DNA of 64,000 nt from CAXBNB01 sp040151475. GTDB taxonomy: Bacteria > Bacteroidota > Bacteroidia > Cytophagales > Cyclobacteriaceae. The stretch covers positions 50,661 to 114,660 of the forward strand of contig NZ_JBDKWG010000116.1 in assembly GCF_040151475.1 (NCBI RefSeq), written 5' to 3'. A program made the position numbers and the translations under genes. Below, piece by piece: positions 19,004 through 27,856 of this stretch. Position 1 is the stretch's first letter; every line of letters starts with the position of its first letter. The notes under the pieces were generated by a model. The model was given only the letters and a program-made list of their open reading frames with translations, was not told the DNA's origin and searched no databases.

Positions 19004-19276
19004 ATGCCTGTTGTGAAGTTTACAGCTAATTTGAAGCGGTTTTATCCTGCCCTCAATACGATGACAGTTGAGGTTGATTCTATCCCTGAATTGCTTGATA
19101 GGCTGGAAAGTAAATTCCCGAAATTCAGGCATTATATAGTGGATGAGCAGGGTAGGCTAAGAAAGCATGTGAATATTTTTATAGGTGAAGAACTGATTAG
19201 GGACAGAATAAAATTGACTGATCCGATAGGACGGAATGATGAAGTGTACATTATGCAGGCACTTTCAGGAGGGTGA
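19004..19276 (+). CDS. MoaD/ThiS-like ubiquitin-fold protein with C-terminal GG
   Basis: A 90-residue beta-grasp protein. The pattern of N-terminal beta strand (VVKFTANLKRFYP), helix with SIPELLDRLESKFP, VNIFIGEELIRD and C-terminal DEVYIMQALSGG matches MoaD/ThiS-like sulfur carriers, and the terminal Gly-Gly is intact. MoaD and ThiS are activated by adenylating E1-like enzymes to carry sulfur. No moaE, moeB, thiF or thiG lies nearby. It is placed between a DUF6265-like lipoprotein gene and a BNR-propeller gene, so it may serve a different, unassigned purpose. Confidence 0.8.
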   Translation: MPVVKFTANLKRFYPALNTMTVEVDSIPELLDRLESKFPKFRHYIVDEQGRLRKHVNIFIGEELIRDRIKLTDPIGRNDEVYIMQALSGG

Positions 19277-19313
19277 TTTGTTACAAAATTATCAACGATC
19301 AAAATATTGAAAA

Positions 19314-20402
19314 ATGACTACTTCAAAACAAAATTTATTGCTTGGTACCCGCAAGGGATTGATCATTTACAAACGTGAGTCCGAATCATGGAAGTATGAC
19401 AGTACTCATTTTCTTGGGATACCTGTTTCCTTAACTTTTATTGATGAACGGAGCGACACTTGGTGGGCGTGTCTTGATCATGGACATTGGGGAGTTAAGC
19501 TGCATCGGTCTGTAAATCAGGGAAAAGATTGGGTAGAAGTAGAAGCACCAAAGATACCGGAAGGAGAGGAGGTAAAGGAAGGTGTTCCTGCTTCAGTGAC
19601 CTACATCTGGGCATTTGCACATGGAGGAATGGACAGGCCGGGAGTATTGTATCTCGGTACTGATCCGGGAGCTCTTTTCAAATCAGAAGACAATGGTGAT
19701 ACCTGGTTTTTGGTAAGATCGCTATGGGATCATCCGACAAGGAAGAATCAATGGTTTGGTGGAGGTAGAGACAATCCCGGTATTCATTCTATCATTGTTG
19801 ACTCCAGAGATTCCCGGCATATTTATGTAGGGATCAGTTGTGCAGGAGTATTTGAAACAAAGGATGAAGGAGTCTCATGGAATCCGTCTAATAAAGGCAT
19901 GACTGCCGAATTTTTACCAAAACCTGACGCTGAAGTAGGGCAGGATCCACACCTGGTAGTTGGATCACCGTCTAATCCCGATGTGCTTTGGAATCAGAAC
20001 CATTGTGGAATTTATGTAACACATGATGGAGCTAAAACCTGGAAACCTGTGCATGAAAAAGGTGGAATTGCCAATTTTGGCTTTGCTGTTGCTGTTCATG
20101 AGGAAAATCCTGATATGGCCTGGGTAGTACCGGGAATATCAGATGAAATCAGAGTGGCAGTCGATAAAGCACTGTGTGTCTGTCGTACCACTGATGGAGG
20201 AAAAAACTGGACGGATTTTAGAAAAGGTCTTCCTCAGGAAAATTGCTATGATATTGTATATAGACATGCTTTGGATATTGATGGTGATTCCCTTGTATTC
20301 GGCTCTACAACCGGAAATGTCTATACATCAAGTGATCTGGGAGAATCCTGGAGTTTGATTTCTTCCGATTTACCGATGGTGTATTCTGTAGAGTTGGGGT
20401 AA
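19314..20402 (+). CDS. BNR/sialidase-like beta-propeller protein
   Basis: A 362-residue protein made of BNR (Asp-box) repeats. SxDxGxTW-type boxes are visible as SVNQGKDW, SEDNGDTW, TKDEGVSW, THDGAKTW, TTDGGKNW and SSDLGESW, giving about six blades of a sialidase or Vps10-like propeller. There is no signal peptide, so it looks cytoplasmic, which is unusual for a glycosidase. A sialidase Arg triad is not obvious and the name exo-alpha-sialidase should not be taken as activity. The gene follows the MoaD-like gene by 37 bp in the same direction. Confidence 0.75.
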   Translation: MTTSKQNLLLGTRKGLIIYKRESESWKYDSTHFLGIPVSLTFIDERSDTWWACLDHGHWGVKLHRSVNQGKDWVEVEAPKIPEGEEVKEGVPASVTYIWAFAHGGMDRPGVLYLGTDPGALFKSEDNGDTWFLVRSLWDHPTRKNQWFGGGRDNPGIHSIIVDSRDSRHIYVGISCAGVFETKDEGVSWNPSNKGMTAEFLPKPDAEVGQDPHLVVGSPSNPDVLWNQNHCGIYVTHDGAKTWKPVHEKGGIANFGFAVAVHEENPDMAWVVPGISDEIRVAVDKALCVCRTTDGGKNWTDFRKGLPQENCYDIVYRHALDIDGDSLVFGSTTGNVYTSSDLGESWSLISSDLPMVYSVELG

Positions 20403-20487
20403 CGGTTAACTCATAATCGATAGTATATAGTGTTAAATCAGAATAGGCTATTATTCTCACTTTTACAAACTGTTTTTAATTTGGCAT

Positions 20488-20518
20488 AAAAAAAGTCGCT
20501 CCTGATAAGGAGCGACTT
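20488..20518 (-). terminator. Strong rho-independent terminator of the leftward SusCD operon
   Basis: AAGTCGCTCCT (20493-20503) pairs perfectly with AGGAGCGACTT (20508-20518) around a GATA loop. On the minus strand the stem is followed by seven T residues, so it ends the SusD transcript arriving from the right. It can also stop transcription from the BNR gene on the left, though the T-run on that side is short. Confidence 0.92.
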
Positions 20519-20540
20519 TAAACAATTACAAATTAAGTTT

Positions 20541-22214
20541 TTAATATGGCTTGCCTGTTCCTTGTAGCAACCATTGTTTAGAATAAGGACTGTCTTTTCC
20601 TAACGCACCAGAATATTCTGTGATTTCCAGATTTGATATGGCACTGTTTACATTGGTTGTGTTGTTAACCAATTCATCACCACCATAACCAAATCTGATT
20701 GCGGGCACATCAGCTGTAGCCCCATTACCCACACTCATAACAGGAAATCCTGTTCTTTTATAGTCATTCCATGCTTCAGTAGCGGATGTAAAGCTCGCAA
20801 CCCATTTTTGAGTGATTATTTGCTCTACTGTTCCGGCAAAGGGTACATCTGCTATAAATGTAGCATATTCATCTTCTACACCCCATGTTTCAAGTGAACT
20901 CATAATAGCAGTTTCATAGTGAGTTTGAGCATCGCCTACATTCCAGCCATTTATAGCCATTTCAGCTAATGTAAAATGCATTTCAGCTGCAGAAACCAAC
21001 CTTGATTGTAGCATATCTCCTGTTGTAGCATCACCATCCATAAACGTTTCCGTTAACATTGATGCATGAATATTGTGTCTTCCCTGTCCACCAACTGTAT
21101 TGCCGTTGTAAGTATTATTTGCAGAAAGTAAAATGCCTGGTGCAATTCCCACGTATTCACTGTCATCAAAAGTAACATCATTGGGATTGTAGTGCCTGGT
21201 AAATTCCTCGGTTCGTCCCCTATAATCACTCCAGTTTCGTAAAATGTCACTTACGACACCATCAATTCTCATTTTATCTTCATCATATCCGGTTATTAAT
21301 AAATCTTGTTCCCATCTCACTTGTACCGGAGCAAACCAAACACTTATTCGAGGATCATTAGTAGCATTCATCTGATCAATTAGTGTTTTACATGCCTGAT
21401 ATCGCGTTGAACTTGCCTCATCCGTGTAAAATAATGGCCAAATATCATTCGACTTACCAGTATAATCAAGCGTGGCATCTTCGGATGAAGCTGAAATGAA
21501 TTTTCCACTTGAAACAATTGCTTCTATGGCAGCCTTAGAGGCTGTGGATTTCTCAGATATTCTTACATAATATCTGATGAGCAGAGAATTTGCAAATTTT
21601 TCCCATGCTGCCATATCTCCCTCAAAATATAAATCTACACTACTGTCAATACCAGTTTCATTACCAGTTTCAAACAGTGTAGCTGCTGCTTTCAAATCAT
21701 CTATTACTGACATATAAACATCTTCTTGTGAGTCATATTGTGGATAAGTAAATTCATCACCACCTTCATCACCTTTTAGTGCATAAGTATAAGGAGCATC
21801 TCCCCAGTAGTCGGCTATTTGTCCGAATAAAAAGGCTCTCATAGTTAAGCCCACTCCTTCGTGAAATGGAAAACCGTCTCTATTGGCAGTTTTTATCAAC
21901 AATTCATTTGTTCTTAAAATATTGAAGTAACCAGTCCAGTCTTCACCACCCCAATCATAAAAGTTGTGTCCTCCTGCCCATCCGGACAATTGGGTATGCT
22001 GCATTGCTCCTCCCATATTACCTAAACCTAAATTGAGGTAGTTTACAGCAGAAGGTCCCAGCACTGAGGGCATTAATAAATTAACATTTGCATTTACAGG
22101 GTCAATGGCAAACGGATTGGTGTTTATTTCCGATAATTTGTCATCACAAGCAGACATTGTCAAAAATGCCAATGCCATGACCAGAATTCCTTTTTTATAT
22201 GATATATTTTTCAT
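20541..22214 (-). CDS. SusD/RagB-type outer-membrane lipoprotein
   Basis: A 557-residue surface lipoprotein that would form the lid over its SusC partner and bind the nutrient. The lipobox is LTMSAC with Cys near residue 23, followed by the SusD-like start DDKLSEINTNPFAIDP. The helical TPR-like scaffold shows LFGQIADYWGDAPYT and WEKFANSLLIRYYVRIS, typical of the second SusD group in which the N terminus reads INTNP. It follows its SusC gene by 21 bp. The ligand is unknown, and no glycoside hydrolase lies in this operon. Confidence 0.93.
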   Translation of the reverse strand: MKNISYKKGILVMALAFLTMSACDDKLSEINTNPFAIDPVNANVNLLMPSVLGPSAVNYLNLGLGNMGGAMQHTQLSGWAGGHNFYDWGGEDWTGYFNILRTNELLIKTANRDGFPFHEGVGLTMRAFLFGQIADYWGDAPYTYALKGDEGGDEFTYPQYDSQEDVYMSVIDDLKAAATLFETGNETGIDSSVDLYFEGDMAAWEKFANSLLIRYYVRISEKSTASKAAIEAIVSSGKFISASSEDATLDYTGKSNDIWPLFYTDEASSTRYQACKTLIDQMNATNDPRISVWFAPVQVRWEQDLLITGYDEDKMRIDGVVSDILRNWSDYRGRTEEFTRHYNPNDVTFDDSEYVGIAPGILLSANNTYNGNTVGGQGRHNIHASMLTETFMDGDATTGDMLQSRLVSAAEMHFTLAEMAINGWNVGDAQTHYETAIMSSLETWGVEDEYATFIADVPFAGTVEQIITQKWVASFTSATEAWNDYKRTGFPVMSVGNGATADVPAIRFGYGGDELVNNTTNVNSAISNLEITEYSGALGKDSPYSKQWLLQGTGKPY

Positions 22215-22235
22215 TTTTATTGAATTACAGGTTTA

Positions 22236-25200
22236 TTAAAAACTTAGATTTAGCTTGAAGCCGAGCGAGCCACTCCAGGGCATTACATTTTGCCTTTCGT
22301 ATCCTTGTTTGAATTGGCTTGCGGTATTTCCCTGAGTCCCACCATTGGCCTGGAAAGCTCTTTCGGAATCAACTCCGATATCAGCGGCATTCCATAGCAT
22401 GATGTTTCTTGTATAGATAGAAACAGTAGCAGAGTTGATTCCTTTTATTTGAGGTAATTTGTATCCGATTGATAATTCTCTCAATTTGATGAAAGAAGCA
22501 TCAAAAGTGATGTTTTTGTTGTAACTCCAAGGATATGCCTCAGTTATAGGAATAATGGTAGTTCCGGGACCTCCAAGGTGTTCTGTATATTCGTCATCAG
22601 AGAAATCGTCAGGAGTATCTGCACCTGCTGTTTGTACCACGCCTGGTATAAATGCACCGTCGTGTTCACCATCGTATTCTAATCCTCCAGTTTCAGCAGT
22701 ATGACCACCTACTCTTGGATAGTAACCCGTTCTAGGGATTATGTATTCTTCAGGGTTGGATTTTAAGAACGCTATCAGTTCACTTTCTGACATTAGACCA
22801 CCCTGGATCAATTGATCCAACTGTCGTTGTGATTTCCAATCAGACTCACCATATCTATAAGTGTAAGAAAGGAATTCTCCTCCTTGTCTCCAGTCAAAAC
22901 TTGCATTTAATGTGAACCTACCATAAGTTAAGCTGGTCTGCATGCCCAGAAGAAAATCAGGATTGAAATTTCCAACTTTTTCCCAATCTTCTACATCTTC
23001 CAGACCGATCCATTCGGGACCATCAATGATAGGCCACTTGTAGTATTCAGAATTGGGATCTTGCACCTGAGCTATGCCATAGCCATAAATATCACCAATT
23101 TTCTCACCCAAAAATGTATATGCTCCGCCATTATCCTTCCAGATTTCTATCCGGTCAAGATCGCCTGTTAATTCTTCTACTGTTGTAGAGTTTTTTGAGA
23201 AGTTAAAATTTAAATCCCATGTAATTCCATCCTTATTTGCGATCGGAGTGCCACCGATTACAAATTCAAGACCCTGACTTCTTAACAAACCTCCGTTTAC
23301 TATTCTACTGCTATAACCTGAAGATAAAGGGGTTACTTGTGGGAAAATTTGATTTTCGTTATCTACACTGTAATAGGTTCCACTAAACCTCAATTTATTA
23401 TCAAACATATTGAAGTCGATTCCAGCTTCTATAGAAGTTGCTGTTTCTGGCTTTAAGTTTGGGTTTTTCTGAGTGCCTGATACACTCTGAGTAATTAAAG
23501 AATTCCAGGTCCCTGTGGATAAAGATTGTTCTAAATTATACGGATTGGTATCATTACCTACCTGAGCCCACCCTGTTCTAAACTTCAATAAACTAACCTT
23601 CTCTGGTAAATTGAATGTGTAATTTGCCAACCAACTCAATGATGCAGAAGGATAAAAGTACGAATTGTGTTCAACTGGTAATGTACTTGACCAGTCATTT
23701 CTGGCTGTCAAATCTAAATACAACATACCTTTGTATCCAAGAGAAGCCAATGCATATAAACTGTATATGGCCTTTTCTGAATATTCATCGCTTACGCTAA
23801 TGTTATCTAGTGGGATGTTGCTGACAGTATAAAGTCCTGGTACAACCAATCCATTATTTCTATTGTCTGACCCAATTCCAGATCCTATTTGAACACTTTG
23901 TCTTTTTTGTTTCATCATATTACCTCCAACAGAAAAGTTTAGATCTAAATCTCCCATTGTTTTTGTATAGGCAGCAAGAAAGTCGGTATTAGACTCCTGA
24001 TAGTTAATATCAGCGACTGTATAATTTCCTTTACGCATACGGTCAGCACTGAATGGGATTTTAGTTTCACGGTTTTCACTGTAAGAGTCCAAAGACTGAC
24101 GAACTTTCAATGAAATATTATCTGTGAATTTATAAGTCAGTGCTACATTTCCATATATCCTGTCCCTTACAAATGCGTTTGTCATACCATAAGCAATAAA
24201 ATATGGGTTATCTCCTTCCGGTGGTTTATTTTGTTGTATTCCTTCCTGACCGGGCATCCAGTAATCTTTCAACAAGTTCATGTCAATATAAGAAGAAGAA
24301 TATACGGCCTGCAAAGGATTGTTATTACGATCACCAGTACTTGGAATGTCGTTTGAATTCGCTCTGCTAATAGTAATATTGGAAGTGAAATTTAATTTTT
24401 CAGTAAGGTTGTGATTGATACTGGTTTTAAGACTATTAGTAAATCTATCCTGATTAGGAATCATGCCTCGCATGGACATATTAGAATAAGATATCCTGAA
24501 ATTTCCTTTTTCATTTCCTCCTGTTAAAGCCACACTATTTGTAGAGGTGATTCCTGTTTGCAAGAATTCTTTCATGTTGTTTGGATATGATCTTAACTCT
24601 GTTGGTTCATCATATCCAAACTGATTGACAACATTACCTGCATCCAATTCAGGACCAGCCCAGTAGGCAGTTCCCTCATCTAAAGTGGAATTACGTTCTC
24701 CATTAGCATATTTATAATGGAAGTCCAATAATTTAGTCGGCCACTCGAATAGCGTACTTGAAGAAACTGTCACTCCTAATTTTTTGGAGCCTGAGCCAGA
24801 TTTGGTAGTGATAATAATTACCCCATTACCTGCCCGAGTGCCATATAATGCCGCTGCACTGGGTCCTTTCAACACAGTCATACTGGCTATGTCATTGGGG
24901 TTGATATCCGATATTGCATTACCATAATCAACCTGATTGTTGTTTCCATTTTCTGATACATTATTTAGACCATTGTTCATTGGCACTCCATCTACTACAA
25001 ATAATGGTTGATTGTCTGTAGTCAATGAGCTGGCACCTCTTATTACCACACTTACAGAAGAACCTGCACCTCCGGTTTGGTTAATGGTAACACCTGCTAC
25101 TCTACCAGCCAGGGAGTTTACAACATTATCTTGAGAAACCTGATTTAGTGCATCTCCACCAACTTCCTGAACAGAATATCCTAAGGACTTAGTTTCTCTT

Positions 25201-25583
25201 TCTATACCTAAAGCTGTCACTACTACTTCGCTTAGTTCTGAAATGTTCTCAGACAATGCCACATCAATTACTTTACGGTTTCCAACGGTTATCTCTTGAG
25301 CATTGTACCCCACAAATGAAAATACTAAAACGGTATTTTCTCCCGCAACTTCCAGACTATATTCACCATTGATATCAGTAATAGTACCTGACTGCTCTCC
25401 TTTTACTATTACGTTTACACCAGGAATTCCTTCTCCATCTACAGAGCTGGTAACTTTTCCTGATACCGCAATGTCCCTTAGCCCATCAGCCATTGCTGAT
25501 GGTAGCAATACAATTAGTAATCCTAAAGTCACCATAGTGAAAATAGGGGATACTAATTTTTTACATAAGTATTCGTATTTCAT
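22236..25583 (-). CDS. SusC/RagA-type TonB-linked outer-membrane transporter
   Basis: A 1115-residue TonB-dependent importer. It has a signal peptide (to about residue 33), a CarboxypepD_reg-like domain (about 37-115, SGKVTSSVDGEGIPGVNV), the SusC box and plug (VVTALGIERETKSLGYSV, then NQPLFVVDGVPMNN and VLKGPSAAALYGTRAGNGVI) and a 22-strand type barrel ending in KLNLSF. It is closely similar to the SusC at 27857, especially in the N-terminal 250 residues. It is the first gene of a leftward operon with the SusD above. Its start lies about 475 bp from the predicted promoter module at 26059-26128. Confidence 0.95.
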   Translation of the reverse strand: MKYEYLCKKLVSPIFTMVTLGLLIVLLPSAMADGLRDIAVSGKVTSSVDGEGIPGVNVIVKGEQSGTITDINGEYSLEVAGENTVLVFSFVGYNAQEITVGNRKVIDVALSENISELSEVVVTALGIERETKSLGYSVQEVGGDALNQVSQDNVVNSLAGRVAGVTINQTGGAGSSVSVVIRGASSLTTDNQPLFVVDGVPMNNGLNNVSENGNNNQVDYGNAISDINPNDIASMTVLKGPSAAALYGTRAGNGVIIITTKSGSGSKKLGVTVSSSTLFEWPTKLLDFHYKYANGERNSTLDEGTAYWAGPELDAGNVVNQFGYDEPTELRSYPNNMKEFLQTGITSTNSVALTGGNEKGNFRISYSNMSMRGMIPNQDRFTNSLKTSINHNLTEKLNFTSNITISRANSNDIPSTGDRNNNPLQAVYSSSYIDMNLLKDYWMPGQEGIQQNKPPEGDNPYFIAYGMTNAFVRDRIYGNVALTYKFTDNISLKVRQSLDSYSENRETKIPFSADRMRKGNYTVADINYQESNTDFLAAYTKTMGDLDLNFSVGGNMMKQKRQSVQIGSGIGSDNRNNGLVVPGLYTVSNIPLDNISVSDEYSEKAIYSLYALASLGYKGMLYLDLTARNDWSSTLPVEHNSYFYPSASLSWLANYTFNLPEKVSLLKFRTGWAQVGNDTNPYNLEQSLSTGTWNSLITQSVSGTQKNPNLKPETATSIEAGIDFNMFDNKLRFSGTYYSVDNENQIFPQVTPLSSGYSSRIVNGGLLRSQGLEFVIGGTPIANKDGITWDLNFNFSKNSTTVEELTGDLDRIEIWKDNGGAYTFLGEKIGDIYGYGIAQVQDPNSEYYKWPIIDGPEWIGLEDVEDWEKVGNFNPDFLLGMQTSLTYGRFTLNASFDWRQGGEFLSYTYRYGESDWKSQRQLDQLIQGGLMSESELIAFLKSNPEEYIIPRTGYYPRVGGHTAETGGLEYDGEHDGAFIPGVVQTAGADTPDDFSDDEYTEHLGGPGTTIIPITEAYPWSYNKNITFDASFIKLRELSIGYKLPQIKGINSATVSIYTRNIMLWNAADIGVDSERAFQANGGTQGNTASQFKQGYERQNVMPWSGSLGFKLNLSF

Positions 25584-26058
25584 AATTTTGATTGTTTGTT
25601 TTAAAACCTGTACATTTTACTTTCTTCACATCAAATACCTGCTACCAAATTCTAAACATGGAATTTATATGGCATAAATAAGGTATTATTAGTGTTGTTT
25701 ATTTTCGCTGTATAGCATCGTATTTTTAAATAAGACGGTATTTTCCCCTGCTGTTGCTATTGAAAAAAAAGATCAGTAGTAAGCAGAAGGGCATAAGTTT
25801 TTCTGGTTATGTTATTCTCATGTTTAAATGTTTATGTTAAAAATCTATTATTATATTCATTGTTTTACTTAAGGAAACCAAGGTCATCAGTAATAGGTGT
25901 ACACGAGCTGTAAGCATGTGATTTTTTGAACCTGTAAAGAGTTTGCATACACAACATACACTGCTATTAATGCCAGCTAAAAAAACATTGGTTTTACGAA
26001 TGAAACGTGTAATATATCTCTTTCCTGTTTTCAATAATTAAGCCTGTTTTAATAACAC

Positions 26059-26128
26059 TAACGAAAATACAATATATATATGTAATCTTAATTCAGAATA
26101 TAGGCGTATTATGATGGTATATTGACTC
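26059..26128 (-). promoter_or_regulatory. Predicted promoter/operator module for the leftward SusCD operon
   Basis: On the minus strand this 70-bp block has four parts: an outer element GAGTCAATATACCATCAT, directly followed by a 19-bp core AATACGCCTATATTCTGAA (26092-26110), an unconserved 18-bp spacer, and ATTGTATTTTCGTTA (26059-26073), which holds a TATTTTCG box close to the Bacteroidota -7 consensus TAnnTTTG. The core and the box region are identical to those of the rightward module at the same spacing. The core ends about where a -33 element would be, so it may bind an activator. The regulator is not known. Confidence 0.65.
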
Positions 26129-26660
26129 TGTTTAAAACCTTATAATTTCTTAATATAAGGTCTTCTTTTATTGCCATGTTTTAACACAAGCATAAAGAAT
26201 GAGACACATTTTATTAATTTTTTTATTATAAAATGCACTTGAATAGAAATTGTACTAATTGGAGATGTGATACTAAAAACTTTTAAATGGGAGGAGTGTG
26301 ATGGCCTGAAGAGTTTAGTGAAAATGAATAATAAATCCAGTCAGCAGGCAGAGGATTTTTTAGTTTATCGGGTTGATTTTTCTGATCTCTAAAATGGATG
26401 ATTCGGCAGGGTTGTTTTAAAAATTATTTTAGTTAGAGGCTAAATTAGTTGTTGTTTATTGATGTTATATAATTATTTTAATAATTACATATAAAAATTT
26501 AATCCGTTTCTTTTTCCATTATTTTTTATTCAAATCATTTAATGTATTGGTAGAGATAACAATTTATTAAATAAGACTTAAATCAAAATAGCTATGGGTA
26601 GTTTCTATATGGTTGACATGGTGTCGCCTAAATTACATAGGGGATCGCTTTCAAATAAAT

Positions 26661-26730
26661 GAGCCAATATAGTATAACAATACGCCTATATTCTGAAGAA
26701 TAGTAAGGGATATTAATTGTATTTTCGTTA
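26661..26730 (+). promoter_or_regulatory. Predicted promoter/operator module for the rightward PKD-SusCD operon
   Basis: The plus-strand copy of the same 70-bp module: outer element GAGCCAATATAGTATAAC (26661-26678), the 19-bp core AATACGCCTATATTCTGAA (26679-26697), an 18-bp spacer and ATTGTATTTTCGTTA (26716-26730). It lies 125 bp upstream of the PKD lipoprotein gene. Core (19 of 19) and box region (15 of 15) match the leftward module, while the spacer is largely different, which points to selection on the two blocks. Confidence 0.65.
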
Positions 26731-26854
26731 AATTTAAGAATGTTGAATAGGGTACTTTTTAATTAATCAATGGATATACCTTCAAATAGAATGAATTGCT
26801 ATTTGGAATTTTAATAAACTAAAACAATTATTTCAATAACTTTTAACTAAACAC

Positions 26855-27808
26855 ATGACCATGAAAAAACATCGACTAAAGTATTTTGGTCTTCTTATTT
26901 TTCTTTCGCTACTGATATATTCGTGTGGTGAGGATGAAAAATTAGAATTCCCAACATCAGCTCAAATTTTTTACTCCCTCAGTGATGATCCTGATGAAGC
27001 AAAAAAGGTGGCATTTACAGCTATTACTCATAGCGCAGATTCCTATTTATGGGATTTTGGAGATGGTACCACAAGTACAGAGCCTGTAGTTGTACACGAG
27101 TATAGTGATGGAGGGTATTATACTGTCTCCCTTACAGTTACTGGTAGCACCGGAACAGATAGTGAGGAAGTAAATCTTGCTATTGATTTGACTCCTTATG
27201 TTTTATTAACGGGGGGACCTACCAATACGGAAGGAAAAAAGTGGAAACTCTCTGCAGCACATGGAGCAGGAGGTAATTATTTTGCAAATTCTGATGCCTC
27301 TTTTTCATTGTATGGCGATACGCCTAAACCGCTTCCCGATGGTATTTTCGCCACTGAATTTGGAATGGGTAAAGTTTATGATGATGTATATACTTTTCAT
27401 TTTGATGGTAACTATGAAATTGACACTAAGGATGATCAGGCGGTATTTTCAGGTTATGTTCATCAACTATTGACAGGAGGGAATGTCGTAAATGCTAATG
27501 GAGCTTCATATGGGCTTGTTATTGCTTCATACACACCGGATGCAAGTGCCACTTTTACCTATGTTGAGAACGAAGATTTTGAGGTAGCAACAGTTTACGG
27601 ACCAGAAGGTAAATTAACCTATGAAGGGGTTAGTACATTGGATTTCTCAGGAACTTCTTTTGTAGGTTTTAAAGACTATGAAACTAAAGTGATAGTGAGT
27701 GATGTAAAGGACAAATCATTTAATATAGTTGTCTTTGTGTCAGCTGATCCTGGTGCTTATCCTAAGGCAACTAATGCTATAATCCTTACCATGCAGGCAG
27801 TAGATTAA
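26855..27808 (+). CDS. PKD-domain surface lipoprotein
   Basis: A 317-residue lipoprotein; the lipobox is LLIYSC near residue 25. A PKD domain follows (about residues 40-105) with the diagnostic YLWDFGDGTTSTEP and YTVSLTVTG motifs. The remaining 200 residues (starting WKLSAAHGAGGNYF) look beta-rich and similar in placement to SusE/F-type glycan-binding lipoproteins or a carbohydrate-binding domain, but I do not recognise the family. It is the first gene of the rightward operon, 48 bp before SusC. The ATG at 26855 or the one at 26861 could be the start. A ligand-binding role at the cell surface is inferred from context. Confidence 0.75.
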   Translation: MTMKKHRLKYFGLLIFLSLLIYSCGEDEKLEFPTSAQIFYSLSDDPDEAKKVAFTAITHSADSYLWDFGDGTTSTEPVVVHEYSDGGYYTVSLTVTGSTGTDSEEVNLAIDLTPYVLLTGGPTNTEGKKWKLSAAHGAGGNYFANSDASFSLYGDTPKPLPDGIFATEFGMGKVYDDVYTFHFDGNYEIDTKDDQAVFSGYVHQLLTGGNVVNANGASYGLVIASYTPDASATFTYVENEDFEVATVYGPEGKLTYEGVSTLDFSGTSFVGFKDYETKVIVSDVKDKSFNIVVFVSADPGAYPKATNAIILTMQAVD

Positions 27809-27856
27809 TGCCCATGAAACTTGACTAGAATTTATTTAACTATTAAATAATAAGAC

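Larger units (their letters stand above)
25584..26854. other. 1.27-kb divergent intergenic region with mirrored promoter modules
   Basis: This is the longest non-coding stretch of the window. It is very AT-rich and lies between two SusCD operons transcribed outwards. Its main content is a 70-bp inverted repeat (26059-26128 and 26661-26730), listed separately. The part left of the repeat would form an unusually long leader (about 475 bp) for the leftward operon; a 65-codon TTG-started frame on the minus strand (25837-26034) lies in it but has no other support. The 530 bp between the repeat arms hold no convincing gene. Confidence 0.7.

Noticed and set aside
19314..20402. Calling the BNR-repeat protein a sialidase
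   Set aside because: Asp-box repeats occur in many propellers, there is no signal peptide and no clear Arg triad or catalytic Tyr/Glu pair.
25837..26034. 65-codon minus-strand frame in the long gap between SusCD operons
   Set aside because: It starts with TTG, has no ribosome-binding or family features and an odd composition; most likely chance in non-coding DNA, although it would lie in the predicted leader.
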